A stretch of DNA of 64,000 bases from DATKCT01 sp035513055 (GCA_035513055.1 DATKCT010000036.1:1-64000), one strand, 5' to 3'; shown: positions 16,723 to 26,154, counted from the first letter of the stretch. Translations and numbers: made by a program. The notes: generated from the letters alone by a model not told the origin.

Positions 16723-18096
16723 TCAGCGTTCGAAACAACAGTGCTCGATCTCGCCGGGATGCCCCGCCCCGAAACCCCCGAAGGCCCATTTCTCATCTTC
16801 CGGATCGCTCAAATTAAATACCCGGCGGCCCTCCACCCACGTCTCCTCGACTCGCGTGTAGACGCTGAAGGGATCTCCGGAAAGAATGATAAAATCGGCG
16901 TCCTTGCCCGGCGCCAACGAACCGGTTCGATCCTCTATTTCCAACATCCTGGCCCCAGCCAAGGTCAATCCCGCCAACGCGCCCTCCCGCGACATCCCCG
17001 CCCGCACCGCAAACGCCGCCGACCGCAGGAACCAACGCGAATCGTTGATCGGATCGTCTGTGTGAAACCCGGTCAATACGCCGGCCTGCTCCAGCACCGC
17101 TCCGTTCTTCCAGGCAATGTCCACGGCCTCCTGTTTCCCTCCGGGACTGTCCAACAGAATGATCGAACAAGGCACGTCCGCGGCCGCAATCTCCTCCGCC
17201 ACTTTCCACGCTTCACTGACATGGTGCAAAATCACCCGGAACCCGAACTCCTCTTTCAAGCGCAATACCGTCAGGATGTCGTCGTGCCGGTGCGTGTGAT
17301 GGTGCACCACCCGGCGGCCCTCCAGAACGTCGGCCAACGCTTCCAATCCCAGATCCCGGACCGGCAACTTCGCAACATCCCCGCCCGCCGCCGCCCTCTT
17401 GTCCCGGTACTCCTGGGCCCGGACAAACTGCTGCCGGATCAATGCCGCAGACTTGGCCCGCGTCCCCGGAAAAGGCGGATCTCTCCGTGAATTGGTCCCG
17501 TTGGCCATCTTGACGCCGCCCGCTAAACTGCCGTCCGCATTCCGAATGAAGAGATCCTCGATCCGGTTTCCGTCCCGCAGCTTCAAATAAATCGTCTGAC
17601 CACTCAGCAAATGCCCCGATCCCGACATCACGTTTGCCGTGGTGATCCCCCCTGCCTGGGCCTTTCGGAAACCGGGGTCGCGCACGTTGATCGAATCATA
17701 CACGCGCACTTCCGGCTGAATCGGAGCCGATCCGTCCGCTCCAGCCACTTCCCCAATGTGGCTGTGTGTGCACACCAAGCCAGGCAAGAGCGTTTTTCCT
17801 TCCACGCTGATCACCTCCGCGCCTTCGGGCGCCTGAACCTCGCCCATCCGCCCCAACGCCGCGATCTTCGTCCCCTCGACGATCAAGATTCCCGATTCGA
17901 TCGGTTCCCCTTCCACGGGAAAAATGCGAGCCCCGGTGAAAGCCCGCAATGAAGGCTCTTCCGCCGCGCCTGAGCCCGCCGCTACGCCTGAACCCGCCGC
18001 TGCAACGTTCGCCGCCGCGCAACCCGCCAAGATCCATCCGGCCCTTCGCCATCGCTCTCCGCTCACGCCGCCAGCATCGCATGACGGCCCCGCCAT
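16723..18096 (-). CDS. Amidohydrolase, imidazolonepropionase-like, exported
   Basis: A 457-residue metal-dependent hydrolase. Motifs for the metal site are complete: CTHSHIGE near residue 110, HHHTHRHDDI near 255, LHHVSEA near 285 and FHTDDPIND near 335, with LEIEDRTGSLAPGKDADF closing the fold. Such enzymes cleave cyclic amides, imides or dipeptides; the substrate is not evident. The N-terminus has a basic region and a hydrophobic Ala-rich stretch with an LAGC that could be a lipobox, so the protein is exported, perhaps as a lipoprotein. The gene is first in a two-gene operon with the ligand-less paralog 14 bases downstream. Confidence 0.85.
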   Translation of the reverse strand: MAGPSCDAGGVSGERWRRAGWILAGCAAANVAAAGSGVAAGSGAAEEPSLRAFTGARIFPVEGEPIESGILIVEGTKIAALGRMGEVQAPEGAEVISVEGKTLLPGLVCTHSHIGEVAGADGSAPIQPEVRVYDSINVRDPGFRKAQAGGITTANVMSGSGHLLSGQTIYLKLRDGNRIEDLFIRNADGSLAGGVKMANGTNSRRDPPFPGTRAKSAALIRQQFVRAQEYRDKRAAAGGDVAKLPVRDLGLEALADVLEGRRVVHHHTHRHDDILTVLRLKEEFGFRVILHHVSEAWKVAEEIAAADVPCSIILLDSPGGKQEAVDIAWKNGAVLEQAGVLTGFHTDDPINDSRWFLRSAAFAVRAGMSREGALAGLTLAGARMLEIEDRTGSLAPGKDADFIILSGDPFSVYTRVEETWVEGRRVFNLSDPEDEKWAFGGFGAGHPGEIEHCCFER

Positions 18097-18143
18097 GCAA
18101 GCGCGGTGGCAAACGGCCCGAAACCTGGTATACTGTAATTAGA

Positions 18144-18233
18144 ATGAAGGAGTTCCTGCTGATCCTCGGTATCTTCGCGTTCTGGTTCGCCCTCCAAAAG
18201 TGGATCCTTCCCGCCTGCGGCATCTCGACGTGA
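18144..18233 (+). CDS. 29-residue single-helix membrane protein
   Basis: ATG at 18144, after GAAGGAG-like context, gives MKEFLLILGIFAFWFALQKW and a short ILPACGIST tail: one transmembrane helix. Similar tiny proteins beginning MKEFLLIL are, as far as I recall, annotated in Planctomycetota and Verrucomicrobiota, with the WxLP turn kept. TATACT at 18129-18134 could be a -10 box for this gene. Divergent from the amidohydrolase operon. Function unknown. Confidence 0.5.
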   Translation: MKEFLLILGIFAFWFALQKWILPACGIST

Positions 18234-18622
18234 ATGTCGGCTTCCTGCCCGGTCGAGCAGAAGGACGGCGTGAAAGAGGTGAACAGAACGGCGGCTCCGC
18301 CCGTCTCGTCTCAAGACGCGCCCGCCAACGATCCCCCTTCCGCTTCCCAGACCGAAGGATAGAGGAGAGTCGCAATAATTCGCCCTCCAGTTCTGCTCCG
18401 CCCTCGGCGCCGGGCTGCCGGGCTGGCAGCCTCGCCTCTCCCGGCTCGGCGGGAAGGGACCTTCTGCCTCACGACGGAATTCCGGATGAAATGCGGGCAT
18501 GGCCAAAGCGCGCTTTCCCGCCCCGGATCCTGACATAAGCAGGGTCTCCGGGTCGCCGCTCTTCGCCGCCCCCCTTCCGCCTTTACCTTTCCGGTTTTCC
18601 TTCTCCCTTTGACCTTCTCCGA
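18234..18622. other. Gene-free stretch
   Basis: 389 bases with no convincing gene. A GC-rich patch (18413-18460) contains GGGCTGGCAGCCTCGC, weakly like the second block of the dispersed repeat seen at 26.4, 29.0 and 51.1 kb. The rest is pyrimidine-rich leader of the ABC operon. Confidence 0.35.
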
Positions 18623-20491
18623 TTGTTTGTGTCTCGCCTTTCCCCAGCGCAACCCGTTCCAGCGCCCGTCGTCGAAGAGCCCGGCAGGCAACGCTACCTT
18701 TTGGGGCAACTCCTGCGCTTGACCGGTCGTTATTGGCCCCAATGCCTGCGCCTCATTCTCATCCAGGCCTGCCTGATTGCCCTAAGTCTCGCCAGCCTCG
18801 GCGGCGTCGGCTTGGCCATTGATCTCCTGCGCGCCCAGATCGATCCCTCGGCGCCCGCTGTCCGAGTCCCATTCGGAGCGTGGACGCCGCCGGATTCGAA
18901 ACCCGAAACGGTCCTCCTCCTTCTTGGAGGCGTCATCTTTGTTGCGGCCCTGCTGCGCGCCGTCCTCACCTACGCCAACACCGTCGCCGCCAACCGCCTC
19001 GGTCAAGGCCGCATCGTCGTGGATCTGCGCTCTCGCGTATACGCCCAAATGCAGCGACTCAGTTTCCGCTTTTTCGACGCCAATGCCACCGGCTCGCTCA
19101 TCAATCGCGTCACTGGCGACACTCAGGCCGTCCGGCTTTTCATCGACGGCGTCGCCATGCAGAGCCTGCAAGTTCTTCTCGCCGCCGCCGTCTACTGCGC
19201 CTGCCTCATCCGGGTCCATGCTGGACTCACCTTTGCCTGCCTGGTTTTCCTGCCTGTCCTCTGGATCCTTGTCACCCTCTTCGCCCGCTGGCTGCGCCGC
19301 GATTACGTCGAGGGACGTCGCCGGGTCGACCGCCTCGTCCTCGTCTTCGAGGAACTTGCCCGCGGCATTGGCGTGGTCAAAAACTTCGGCCTCGAAGGCT
19401 GGGCCGAGAAACGCTTCCTGGAAGCGAATGCCGCCGTGCGGGACCAGAAAACACGAGTCTTCCGCAAACTGACCATCCTCCATCCCACCGTGTCGTTGCT
19501 CAATCAGTTGAGCATGGCCATTCTGCTTGGCTACGGAGGCTGGCTCGCCATCCGCGGGGAGATCGCCATCGGAACGGGGCTCGTCGTCTTCGCCGGCATC
19601 CTCCAACAACTGGCCGCCCAAGTGACCGCCGTCGGCAATATCGCCGACCACCTCCAACAAACGCTCACCGGCGCCGACCGGGTCTACCAAATCCTCGACG
19701 CCAAGCCCGATGTCGATGACCGGCCCGAAGCCAAAGCCCTGACCACGGCCCGGGGCCACATCGTCTTCGAGAACGTCTCCTTCCGCTTCCGCCCCGAAAA
19801 CACCGTCCTCCACTCGATCAATCTCGCCGTTTCAGCCGGAGAACGCATCGCCATCGTCGGTCCCACAGGCGCCGGAAAAAGCGCGCTGCTCCAGTTGATC
19901 CCCCGCTTTTACGATCCCGACGCCGGACGCGTATTGTTAGACGGAGCCGGCTTGCGGGACTGGAAACTCGAGGACGTCCGCCGGCAGGTAGGCCTCGTCT
20001 TCCAAGAAAGCTTCCTCTTCAGCGCCAGCATCGCCGCCAATATCGCCTTCGGAGATCCCGCGGCCGGGCGCGATGCCATCGAACGGGCCGCCAAGCTCGC
20101 CTCGGCCCACGAGTTCATCGAAACCCTGCCCCAGGGCTACGACACCTTGCTCCAAGAGAACGGATCCAACCTGTCCGGCGGGCAACGCCAGAGACTCGCC
20201 CTCGCCCGCGCCGTCCTCCTCGATCCCGCCATCCTCATCCTCGATGATCCCACCGCCGCAGTCGACGCGGAAACCGAACAGGAGATCCTCGACAGCATGG
20301 ATGGCGCCATGCAAGACCGCACCACCTTCCTGGTCACCCACCGCCTCAGCGCCGTCCGGCGGGCTCGCCGCATCGTCGTGCTCAATGGCGGCCGCATCGA
20401 AGCGATGGGCACTCACGCGGAACTCGCTGCGGCGGCCGGCTACTACCGCGACGCCATGCTAGCAGAACAACAAGGAAGCCTGGCCGCATGA
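18623..20491 (+). CDS. ABC exporter subunit with degenerate catalytic Glu
   Basis: A 622-residue fused membrane/ATPase protein. The membrane domain covers residues about 30-340 and the nucleotide-binding domain 370-615. Motifs: Walker A GPTGAGKSALLQ, a canonical LSGGQRQRLALARA signature, Walker B LILDDPTAAVD where the catalytic Glu is Asp, and the H-loop His in VTHRLS. This pattern is that of the non-catalytic half of a heterodimeric exporter. Its partner starts within its last codons (ATGA overlap at 20488). The start is uncertain: TTG at 18623 or GTG at 18629. Substrate unknown; lipids, peptides and drugs are all exported by the class. Confidence 0.9.
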   Translation: MFVSRLSPAQPVPAPVVEEPGRQRYLLGQLLRLTGRYWPQCLRLILIQACLIALSLASLGGVGLAIDLLRAQIDPSAPAVRVPFGAWTPPDSKPETVLLLLGGVIFVAALLRAVLTYANTVAANRLGQGRIVVDLRSRVYAQMQRLSFRFFDANATGSLINRVTGDTQAVRLFIDGVAMQSLQVLLAAAVYCACLIRVHAGLTFACLVFLPVLWILVTLFARWLRRDYVEGRRRVDRLVLVFEELARGIGVVKNFGLEGWAEKRFLEANAAVRDQKTRVFRKLTILHPTVSLLNQLSMAILLGYGGWLAIRGEIAIGTGLVVFAGILQQLAAQVTAVGNIADHLQQTLTGADRVYQILDAKPDVDDRPEAKALTTARGHIVFENVSFRFRPENTVLHSINLAVSAGERIAIVGPTGAGKSALLQLIPRFYDPDAGRVLLDGAGLRDWKLEDVRRQVGLVFQESFLFSASIAANIAFGDPAAGRDAIERAAKLASAHEFIETLPQGYDTLLQENGSNLSGGQRQRLALARAVLLDPAILILDDPTAAVDAETEQEILDSMDGAMQDRTTFLVTHRLSAVRRARRIVVLNGGRIEAMGTHAELAAAAGYYRDAMLAEQQGSLAA

Positions 20492-22350
20492 GAGAGCCCG
20501 GCTCAAAACACTCCCGCCCAAGCGTCGCTGGAATCGTCGACCGCGATACCCTCCGCGGAATCCGTCACACGCGCGGCGACGAAGACGAACGGGAACAAGC
20601 CCCGCTCTCCTTCCGTCTCATCCTGCGTCTCTTTGGATTCACTCGTCCTTACCGCCGGAAAATGGCCGGGCTTGTCCTCACCGTCGTGGCTCGAGCCATG
20701 CAGTTGCCGCTCCTGGCTTGGGGCGCCGGAGCCATCATCACCGGTCCCATCGCCCGCGGCGACCTCGACGCCCTGCGCTGGTGGGTCGGCGGTTTCCTCC
20801 TCTTCGCTCTCTTCACCGAATTCACCTTCCGTTACCGGGTCAAATGGGCCCTCGAAATCGGTGAAGCCGTCATTCACGACCTCCGCGCCGCCTTGTTCCG
20901 GCGCTGGTTAACCCTGAACATGGACTACTTCAACACCCGTCCGGTCGGCCGCCTCATCAGCCGCTTGACCGGCGATGCCGAAAACGTCCGGGTCGGTGTG
21001 CAGAACGTCCTTTTTGTCAGTCTCGTCCAAGGCGGTCAGATGCTCGGCTGCGCCGTCCTCATGGCCATCGAGGACTTCAGGCTCTTCCTCGTCGTCCTCG
21101 GCATCGCCCCCGTGGTCTGGCTCCTCAATCGCATCTTTCGACGCCGCCTCGGTCAAGCCTATCGAAACCAAAGCGAAAGCTTCAGCCGCATCACCGCGAC
21201 CATGGCGGAAAGCGTCAGCGGCATCCGCGTCACCCAAAGCTTCAGCCGCGAACAGGTCAACGCCGGCCTCTTCCGCGCCCTCGTCGAAGATCACGCCCGC
21301 TACAACTACGTCGCTGCGCGCACCAGCGGCATTTTCCTTCCTTTGCTCGAACTCAACGGCCAATGGTTCACCGCCCTGCTCGTGGTCCTCGGCGGAAACC
21401 GCGTGCTGGCTTCCGGCGATCCCATGGCACTGGGCAGCATGATTCAGTTCTTCTTCCTCGCCGGCCTCTTCTTTAGTCCCATCGTGGTCCTCGGGACCAT
21501 GTTCAACGAAGCCCTCACCGCCATGGCCGGCGCGGAAAGGGTCTTCTCCGTCCTCGACACCGAGCCCTCGTGGAAAGATCCGGAGAAACCTGTGGACCCC
21601 GGGCGCTGCCAAGGCCGGGTCGAGTTCCGGGAGGTGGGCTTCGCCTACCAACCCGGCCGTCCCGTTTTGCGCGGCCTGAGCTTTGTGACTGAACCCGGCC
21701 AATGCGTGGCCGTCGCCGGAGCCACCGGCAGCGGCAAAACGACCATGGCCAATCTCATCGCCCGCTTTTACCTGCCCACCGAAGGCGAGGTGCTCATCGA
21801 CGGCGTCGATACCCGGCTCCTCTCCAGCGCCTGGTTGCAACGCCACCTCGGGATCGTCCCCCAACATAACCACCTCTTCAGCGGGTCCATCCTCGAGAAC
21901 ATTCTCGTGGTCCGGCCAACAGCCAGCCGCGATGACGTTCGCCATGCCCTCCACCGGCTGGATTGCCTCGACGCCATCGAGGCCATTCCCGGCGGCCTCG
22001 ACGCCGAAGCCGGCGAACGGGGTTCCCGGCTCTCTCTCGGGCAGCGGCAACTCGTTTGCTTCGCCCGCGCCCTCGTGGCCGATCCCGAGATCCTTATCCT
22101 CGACGAAGCCACCAGCGCCATCGATCCCATCACCGAAATGCGCACCCAGAAAGCCATGCGTCTGCTCCTTCGCGGCCGGACTAGCTTCGTGATCGCCCAC
22201 CGCCTGAGCACCCTCCGGCACGCCAGCCGGATCCTTGTCATGGATGCAGGGCGCCTCGTGGAAAGCGGCGCCCCCATCGACCTGCTCGAACAGGGCGGCG
22301 CCTTCGCCGCCCTCTGGGCTCGCGCCGGTCTGGAACAACCCGCCCGCTGA
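20488..22350 (+). CDS. ABC exporter subunit, catalytic half of heterodimer
   Basis: A 620-residue partner of the preceding subunit, translationally coupled through a 4-base overlap. The membrane domain is at residues about 45-350 and the nucleotide-binding domain at 375-615. Walker A GATGSGKTTMAN, Walker B LILDEATSAID with the catalytic Glu and the His in IAHRLS are intact, while its signature is LSLGQRQ rather than LSGGQ. In the dimer its weak signature faces the partner's Asp-substituted Walker B, so the two defects fall in the same ATP site. About 60 residues of charged extension precede the first helix. Confidence 0.9.
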   Translation: MREPGSKHSRPSVAGIVDRDTLRGIRHTRGDEDEREQAPLSFRLILRLFGFTRPYRRKMAGLVLTVVARAMQLPLLAWGAGAIITGPIARGDLDALRWWVGGFLLFALFTEFTFRYRVKWALEIGEAVIHDLRAALFRRWLTLNMDYFNTRPVGRLISRLTGDAENVRVGVQNVLFVSLVQGGQMLGCAVLMAIEDFRLFLVVLGIAPVVWLLNRIFRRRLGQAYRNQSESFSRITATMAESVSGIRVTQSFSREQVNAGLFRALVEDHARYNYVAARTSGIFLPLLELNGQWFTALLVVLGGNRVLASGDPMALGSMIQFFFLAGLFFSPIVVLGTMFNEALTAMAGAERVFSVLDTEPSWKDPEKPVDPGRCQGRVEFREVGFAYQPGRPVLRGLSFVTEPGQCVAVAGATGSGKTTMANLIARFYLPTEGEVLIDGVDTRLLSSAWLQRHLGIVPQHNHLFSGSILENILVVRPTASRDDVRHALHRLDCLDAIEAIPGGLDAEAGERGSRLSLGQRQLVCFARALVADPEILILDEATSAIDPITEMRTQKAMRLLLRGRTSFVIAHRLSTLRHASRILVMDAGRLVESGAPIDLLEQGGAFAALWARAGLEQPAR

Positions 22351-22468
22351 TCCCAACCAGCCCGGATCTCTCACCCCTTTTCGGCGCGAGGCGTCGCGAC
22401 CCTCGACTGACCAGGGAATAAACGGTTGAATTCAGGATCGGAAATGCCTTCTTCTGCGCTCCACCGTC

Positions 22469-23773
22469 ATGCCCGAAGCGACGCCATTGCAGCCGCTGCG
22501 CGGTTTCCGGGATTTCTATCCCCAGGACTGCGCCCTGCGGAATTACGTCTTCTCCCGCTGGCGTGAGGTCTGCCGGCTCTATGGCTTCACCGAAGTCGAG
22601 GGACCCTTGCTCGAACCCACCGGCCTCTACCGCAAAAAAAGCGGTGAAGAAGTCGTCGAACAGCTCTTCGCCTTCACCGACAAAGGCGGACGCGAGGTCT
22701 CCCTCCGCCCAGAACTCACCCCCACCCTCGCCCGCATGGTCGCGGCCAGGCAGCGCGACTATCGCAAACCGCTGCGCTGGTTCAGCATCGGCCAGTTTTT
22801 CCGTTACGAAAAACAACAGGTTGAACGCGGACGCCTGCGCGAATTCTATCAACTCAATTGCGATCTGCTCGGCGACGAATCGCCCGCTGCCGACGCGGAG
22901 TTGATCGCTCTATCCATCGATCTCCTCCGGGCCTTCGGCCTCGGTCCGGACGCTTTCCGTCTCCGGCTCAGCGACCGCCAAGTTTGGATCGAGTTCATCG
23001 CCTCCCAGGGAATCCTTCCCGAGCAAACAGAGGCTTTCCTCCAAATCGTCGACAAGCTCGACCGGGAAAGTCCCCAACGCAGCGAAGAACGCCTCGCCGC
23101 CTTCGGCCTGACCCTGGATGTCCTCAAACAGTTCATGGTCAGCGGTCCCACACGCTCGTCCCGCCTCGACGCCGTGCTCCAGGATCTCCGCGACCGCGGA
23201 CTCGATGGCTTTGTTGAAGTCGATCTCGGCGTCGTGCGCGGCCTCGCCTACTACACCGGCCTCGTCTTCGAACTCTTCGACCTCCGCCACGGCCTCCGGG
23301 CCATCGCCGGCGGAGGCCGCTATGATCAACTCGTGGCGCTCCTCAGCGACGGTCAAGCCGATCTGCCCGCTGTCGGCATCGGGATGGGCGATGTCGTCCT
23401 CTCCGCTCTCATCGAAAAATCTTCCGAAACCAAAGCCGGTCTGTGCGCTTACCTCTCAGACTGCGCCGCCATCGACGTCTTCGTCGTCATCGCCGCCGAA
23501 TCCTCCCGCAGCGCCGCCGCCGGGCTGATCCAGGCCCTGCGCGAAAGCGGTCTCGCGGTCCACTACCCCTTTTCCCCAGCCAAAGTCGCCAAGCAATTCC
23601 AGGCCGCGGAACAATCCCAGGCCCGCGTCGCCGTCATCGCCGGCAGCGAGTTCCCCGAAGTCCGCGTCAAAAACCTGGCCACCCGTCAGGAGGAAGTCTG
23701 TCAGGGAACCGGAGATGTTCTCCGCACCGTGCGCCGCATCCTCGATTCCAGGGACCAACCCCTCCTCGCTTGA
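22469..23773 (+). CDS. hisS: Histidyl-tRNA synthetase
   Basis: A 434-residue class II synthetase charging tRNA-His. Motif 1 lies around RGFRDFYPQD, motif 2 is FRYEKQQVERGRLREFYQLN, the HisA signature is RGLAYYTGLVFE near residue 255, and motif 3 is AGGGRYDQLV with GIGMGDVVLS. A C-terminal anticodon-binding domain (residues about 335-425) separates it from HisZ, which lacks that domain. The LRPELTPTLARMV segment is of the variant type seen in part of the bacteria and in eukaryotes. aspS follows 48 bases downstream, the usual pairing. Confidence 0.93.
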   Translation: MPEATPLQPLRGFRDFYPQDCALRNYVFSRWREVCRLYGFTEVEGPLLEPTGLYRKKSGEEVVEQLFAFTDKGGREVSLRPELTPTLARMVAARQRDYRKPLRWFSIGQFFRYEKQQVERGRLREFYQLNCDLLGDESPAADAELIALSIDLLRAFGLGPDAFRLRLSDRQVWIEFIASQGILPEQTEAFLQIVDKLDRESPQRSEERLAAFGLTLDVLKQFMVSGPTRSSRLDAVLQDLRDRGLDGFVEVDLGVVRGLAYYTGLVFELFDLRHGLRAIAGGGRYDQLVALLSDGQADLPAVGIGMGDVVLSALIEKSSETKAGLCAYLSDCAAIDVFVVIAAESSRSAAAGLIQALRESGLAVHYPFSPAKVAKQFQAAEQSQARVAVIAGSEFPEVRVKNLATRQEEVCQGTGDVLRTVRRILDSRDQPLLA

Positions 23774-23821
23774 GGTCCCAGTTCCTCAGGGGGTAGCCCT
23801 CCTTTCTCCCCGTTCCATTCC

Positions 23822-25615
23822 ATGTATCGCACGCACCATTGCAACGAACTGCGGATCACTCACGTCGGCGAAGAAGTCTGCCTGACCGGTTGGGTCGATT
23901 CGGCCCGCGACCACGGCGGCGTCATCTTCGTCGACCTCCGCGACCGCGAAGGCATCACCCAGGTCGTTTTCCGCCCCGAAGAAAACGCCGCTGCCGCTGA
24001 AGCCAGTCATCACCTCCGCGAAGAAGACATCATCCGCGTCCAAGGCCGCGTCGTTCAGCGCCTCCGCACCGAGGAGGTCGACACCGAAAACCCCAATCTC
24101 GACACCGGAAAAATCGAGGTCTCTTGCGCGTCCCTCGACGTCCTCAGCAAAGCCGCCGTCCTGCCCTTTCAATTCGACCGCGATCATACCCACGAAGACA
24201 CCCGGCTTCGCCATCGCTACCTGGACCTGCGCCGCCCGCGCATGACCCGAAACCTGCGGCTCAGGCACAACGCCGCCAAAGCCACGCGAACCTACCTCGA
24301 CGAACAAGGTTTCATTGAAGTCGAAACCCCCATCCTTTCCAAAAGCACCCCGGAAGGCGCCCGGGATTTCCTCGTGCCCGCCCGCCTCACGCCCGGTTCC
24401 TTCTACGCCCTTCCCCAGGCCCCCCAACAATACAAGCAACTGCTCATGGTCGCCGGAGTGGAACGTTATTATCAGATCGCCCGTTGTTTCCGGGACGAAG
24501 ACCTCCGCGCCGACCGGCAGCTCGAGTTCACCCAAATCGATATCGAGGCCTCCTTCGTCACCTCCTCGGAGATCCGCGACCTCGTCGAAGGGCTGCTCTG
24601 TCGCGTCTTCCAAGAAACCCTCGGCGTCGAACTGGAACGTCCCTTTCTCAGCCTCACTCACCGCGAAGCCATGGACCGCTTCGGAATCGACAAGCCCGAT
24701 CTCCGCTTCGGCATGGAACTCGTCGACCTCAGAGATGTCTTCGCCGACAGCGAGTTCAAGGTCTTCCGCGGAGCACTCGACAGCGGTGGTTCCGTTAAAG
24801 CCATCAATGCTAAAGGTTTCGCCGGGATCACCACCGGACAGATCGAACGTCTCTCCAACATTGCCCTCGAACACGGAGCTAAGGGCCTCGCCTTTATCAA
24901 AGTGGAAAACGGCGCGTGGAAGTCCCCCATCGTCAAGTTCTTCACCGAAACGCAGAAGTCGGAGCTATCCCGGCGCCTCGAAATCGAGGAAGGCGATCTC
25001 GTCCTCTTCGGAGCCGACCGCTGGCGCACCGCCTGCGAAGTGCTCGGACGCGTCCGCCTCGAAGTCGCTTCCCTGATGAATCTCCTTCGCGACAAGGGCG
25101 ATTGGAAAGTCCTCTGGGTCACCGAATTCCCTCTGCTCGATTTCGATCCCGCCGAGCAAAAATGGAACGCCGTTCACCACCCCTTCACCCGGCCGCTGGC
25201 GGAAGACCTCGACAAGCTCGAAGCCCGCGACTTCGAAAACGTGCGCTCCGAGGCCTACGATCTCGTTCTGAATGGTTTCGAGTTGGGCGGCGGCAGCATC
25301 CGAATCCACGAGCCGGAACTGCAACGCAAATTGTTCTCCATCCTCGGCGTGACCGAAGAGCAGCAACAAAGCCAGTTCGGCCACTTGCTCGAGGCCTTCC
25401 GCTTCGGCGCGCCTCCACACGGCGGGATCGCCCTCGGCTTCGACCGGACCGTCATGTTGCTGGCCGGTGAGGACAGCATCCGGGAGGTCATCGCCTTCCC
25501 CAAAAACAATCGCGGCCACGACCTCATGAGCCAAAGCCCGGCCGAAGTCGATCCTCGGCAACTGCGGGACTTGTATTTGCGCAGCACTCTCCAGGCTAAA
25601 CCGGCAGAGTCCTGA
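23822..25615 (+). CDS. aspS: Aspartyl-tRNA synthetase
   Basis: A 597-residue bacterial-type AspRS. An OB-fold anticodon domain (LTGWVDSARDHGGVIFVDLR, residues about 20-110) is followed by the class II core: GARDFLVPARL, PQAPQQYKQLLMVAG, motif 2 CFRDEDLRADRQLEFTQID, a GAD insertion (residues about 290-420) and motif 3 GGIALGFDRTVML. All expected blocks are present and length is normal. Whether it is discriminating or also makes Asp-tRNA-Asn depends on GatCAB, which is not in the window. It probably shares a transcript with hisS. Confidence 0.95.
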   Translation: MYRTHHCNELRITHVGEEVCLTGWVDSARDHGGVIFVDLRDREGITQVVFRPEENAAAAEASHHLREEDIIRVQGRVVQRLRTEEVDTENPNLDTGKIEVSCASLDVLSKAAVLPFQFDRDHTHEDTRLRHRYLDLRRPRMTRNLRLRHNAAKATRTYLDEQGFIEVETPILSKSTPEGARDFLVPARLTPGSFYALPQAPQQYKQLLMVAGVERYYQIARCFRDEDLRADRQLEFTQIDIEASFVTSSEIRDLVEGLLCRVFQETLGVELERPFLSLTHREAMDRFGIDKPDLRFGMELVDLRDVFADSEFKVFRGALDSGGSVKAINAKGFAGITTGQIERLSNIALEHGAKGLAFIKVENGAWKSPIVKFFTETQKSELSRRLEIEEGDLVLFGADRWRTACEVLGRVRLEVASLMNLLRDKGDWKVLWVTEFPLLDFDPAEQKWNAVHHPFTRPLAEDLDKLEARDFENVRSEAYDLVLNGFELGGGSIRIHEPELQRKLFSILGVTEEQQQSQFGHLLEAFRFGAPPHGGIALGFDRTVMLLAGEDSIREVIAFPKNNRGHDLMSQSPAEVDPRQLRDLYLRSTLQAKPAES

Positions 25616-25663
25616 TGACCCATCCGGCTCTGCCTGCCTCTGCCACTGCCTGCGCACGGATCG

Positions 25664-25771
25664 GTTGAACGTTTTCATGCGTTTGGAAGCAACGGCCAAG
25701 GGAAGCCGGAGGCTCTTGGACTGCGGCGAATCGCCGCTCTCGTTCCAGGCGCGGAGCGCCGTGACAGGCGG
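25664..25771 (+). repeat. Dispersed intergenic repeat, copy A (partner at 37226)
   Basis: The first 63 bases (from GTTGAACGTTTTCATGCG) match 37226-37288 at 58 of 63 positions. Similarity continues, weaker, to a shared GCGGAGCGCCGTG near the end. It starts about 50 bases after the aspS stop. A short frame (LNVFMRLEATAKG) is open in both copies, but composition does not suggest a gene. Confidence 0.75.
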
Positions 25772-25860
25772 CGCGCCCTCCGAAGTCCGCTCGGGCATAG
25801 GAAGAGTTCCTCGGCAGGGCTGTTTCATCTGCGGAGCAGATGAACAAGCCATAAAATAAT

Positions 25861-26138
25861 GTGTCGGACACTAAAAAAAGAAGTTGACAACTGGGCGCGA
25901 GAGGCCAGGGTGGCGGCATGAGAAAGCTGCGCCGCTTCCTGCCCGGTCCCAAGGGGCAGACCCATTGCTTTCACGTCGTCTCCCGTTTCGCCGGCCGTCA
26001 CATCGTCTTCGGCGAGAGCGAACGGGAGTCCTTCCGCACCCTGCTGCGCAGACAACTGCGCTTCAGCGGCCTGCGCACCCTGGCCTGGTGCTGCCTGGGC
26101 AACCACTTCCACCTCTTGCCACATAAGGTGTCTGACAC
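25861..26138 (+). mobile_element. RAYT-derived mini-element between GTGTCNGACAC palindromes
   Basis: GTGTCGGACAC at 25861-25871 and GTGTCTGACAC at 26128-26138 bound 278 bases. Inside, the ORF from 25918 (reading to 26154) encodes the N-terminal half of a REP-associated tyrosine transposase: MRKLRRFLPGPKGQTHCFHV, then HIVFGESERESFRTLLRR, then LGNHFHLL, the HUH region. The frame then runs straight into the right palindrome and ends. The catalytic Tyr helix and C-terminal domain are absent, so it is not autonomous. TTGACA at 25883-25888 might serve as a -35 box. It looks like an internal-deletion product of a RAYT element. Confidence 0.65.
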
Positions 26139-26154
26139 TATATTCAAACATTGA

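Noticed and set aside
16789..16805. CCCATTTCTCATC, resembling the dispersed motif
   Set aside because: Inside the amidohydrolase coding sequence (Asp-Glu-Lys-Trp-Ala) and lacking the flanking positions; probably chance.
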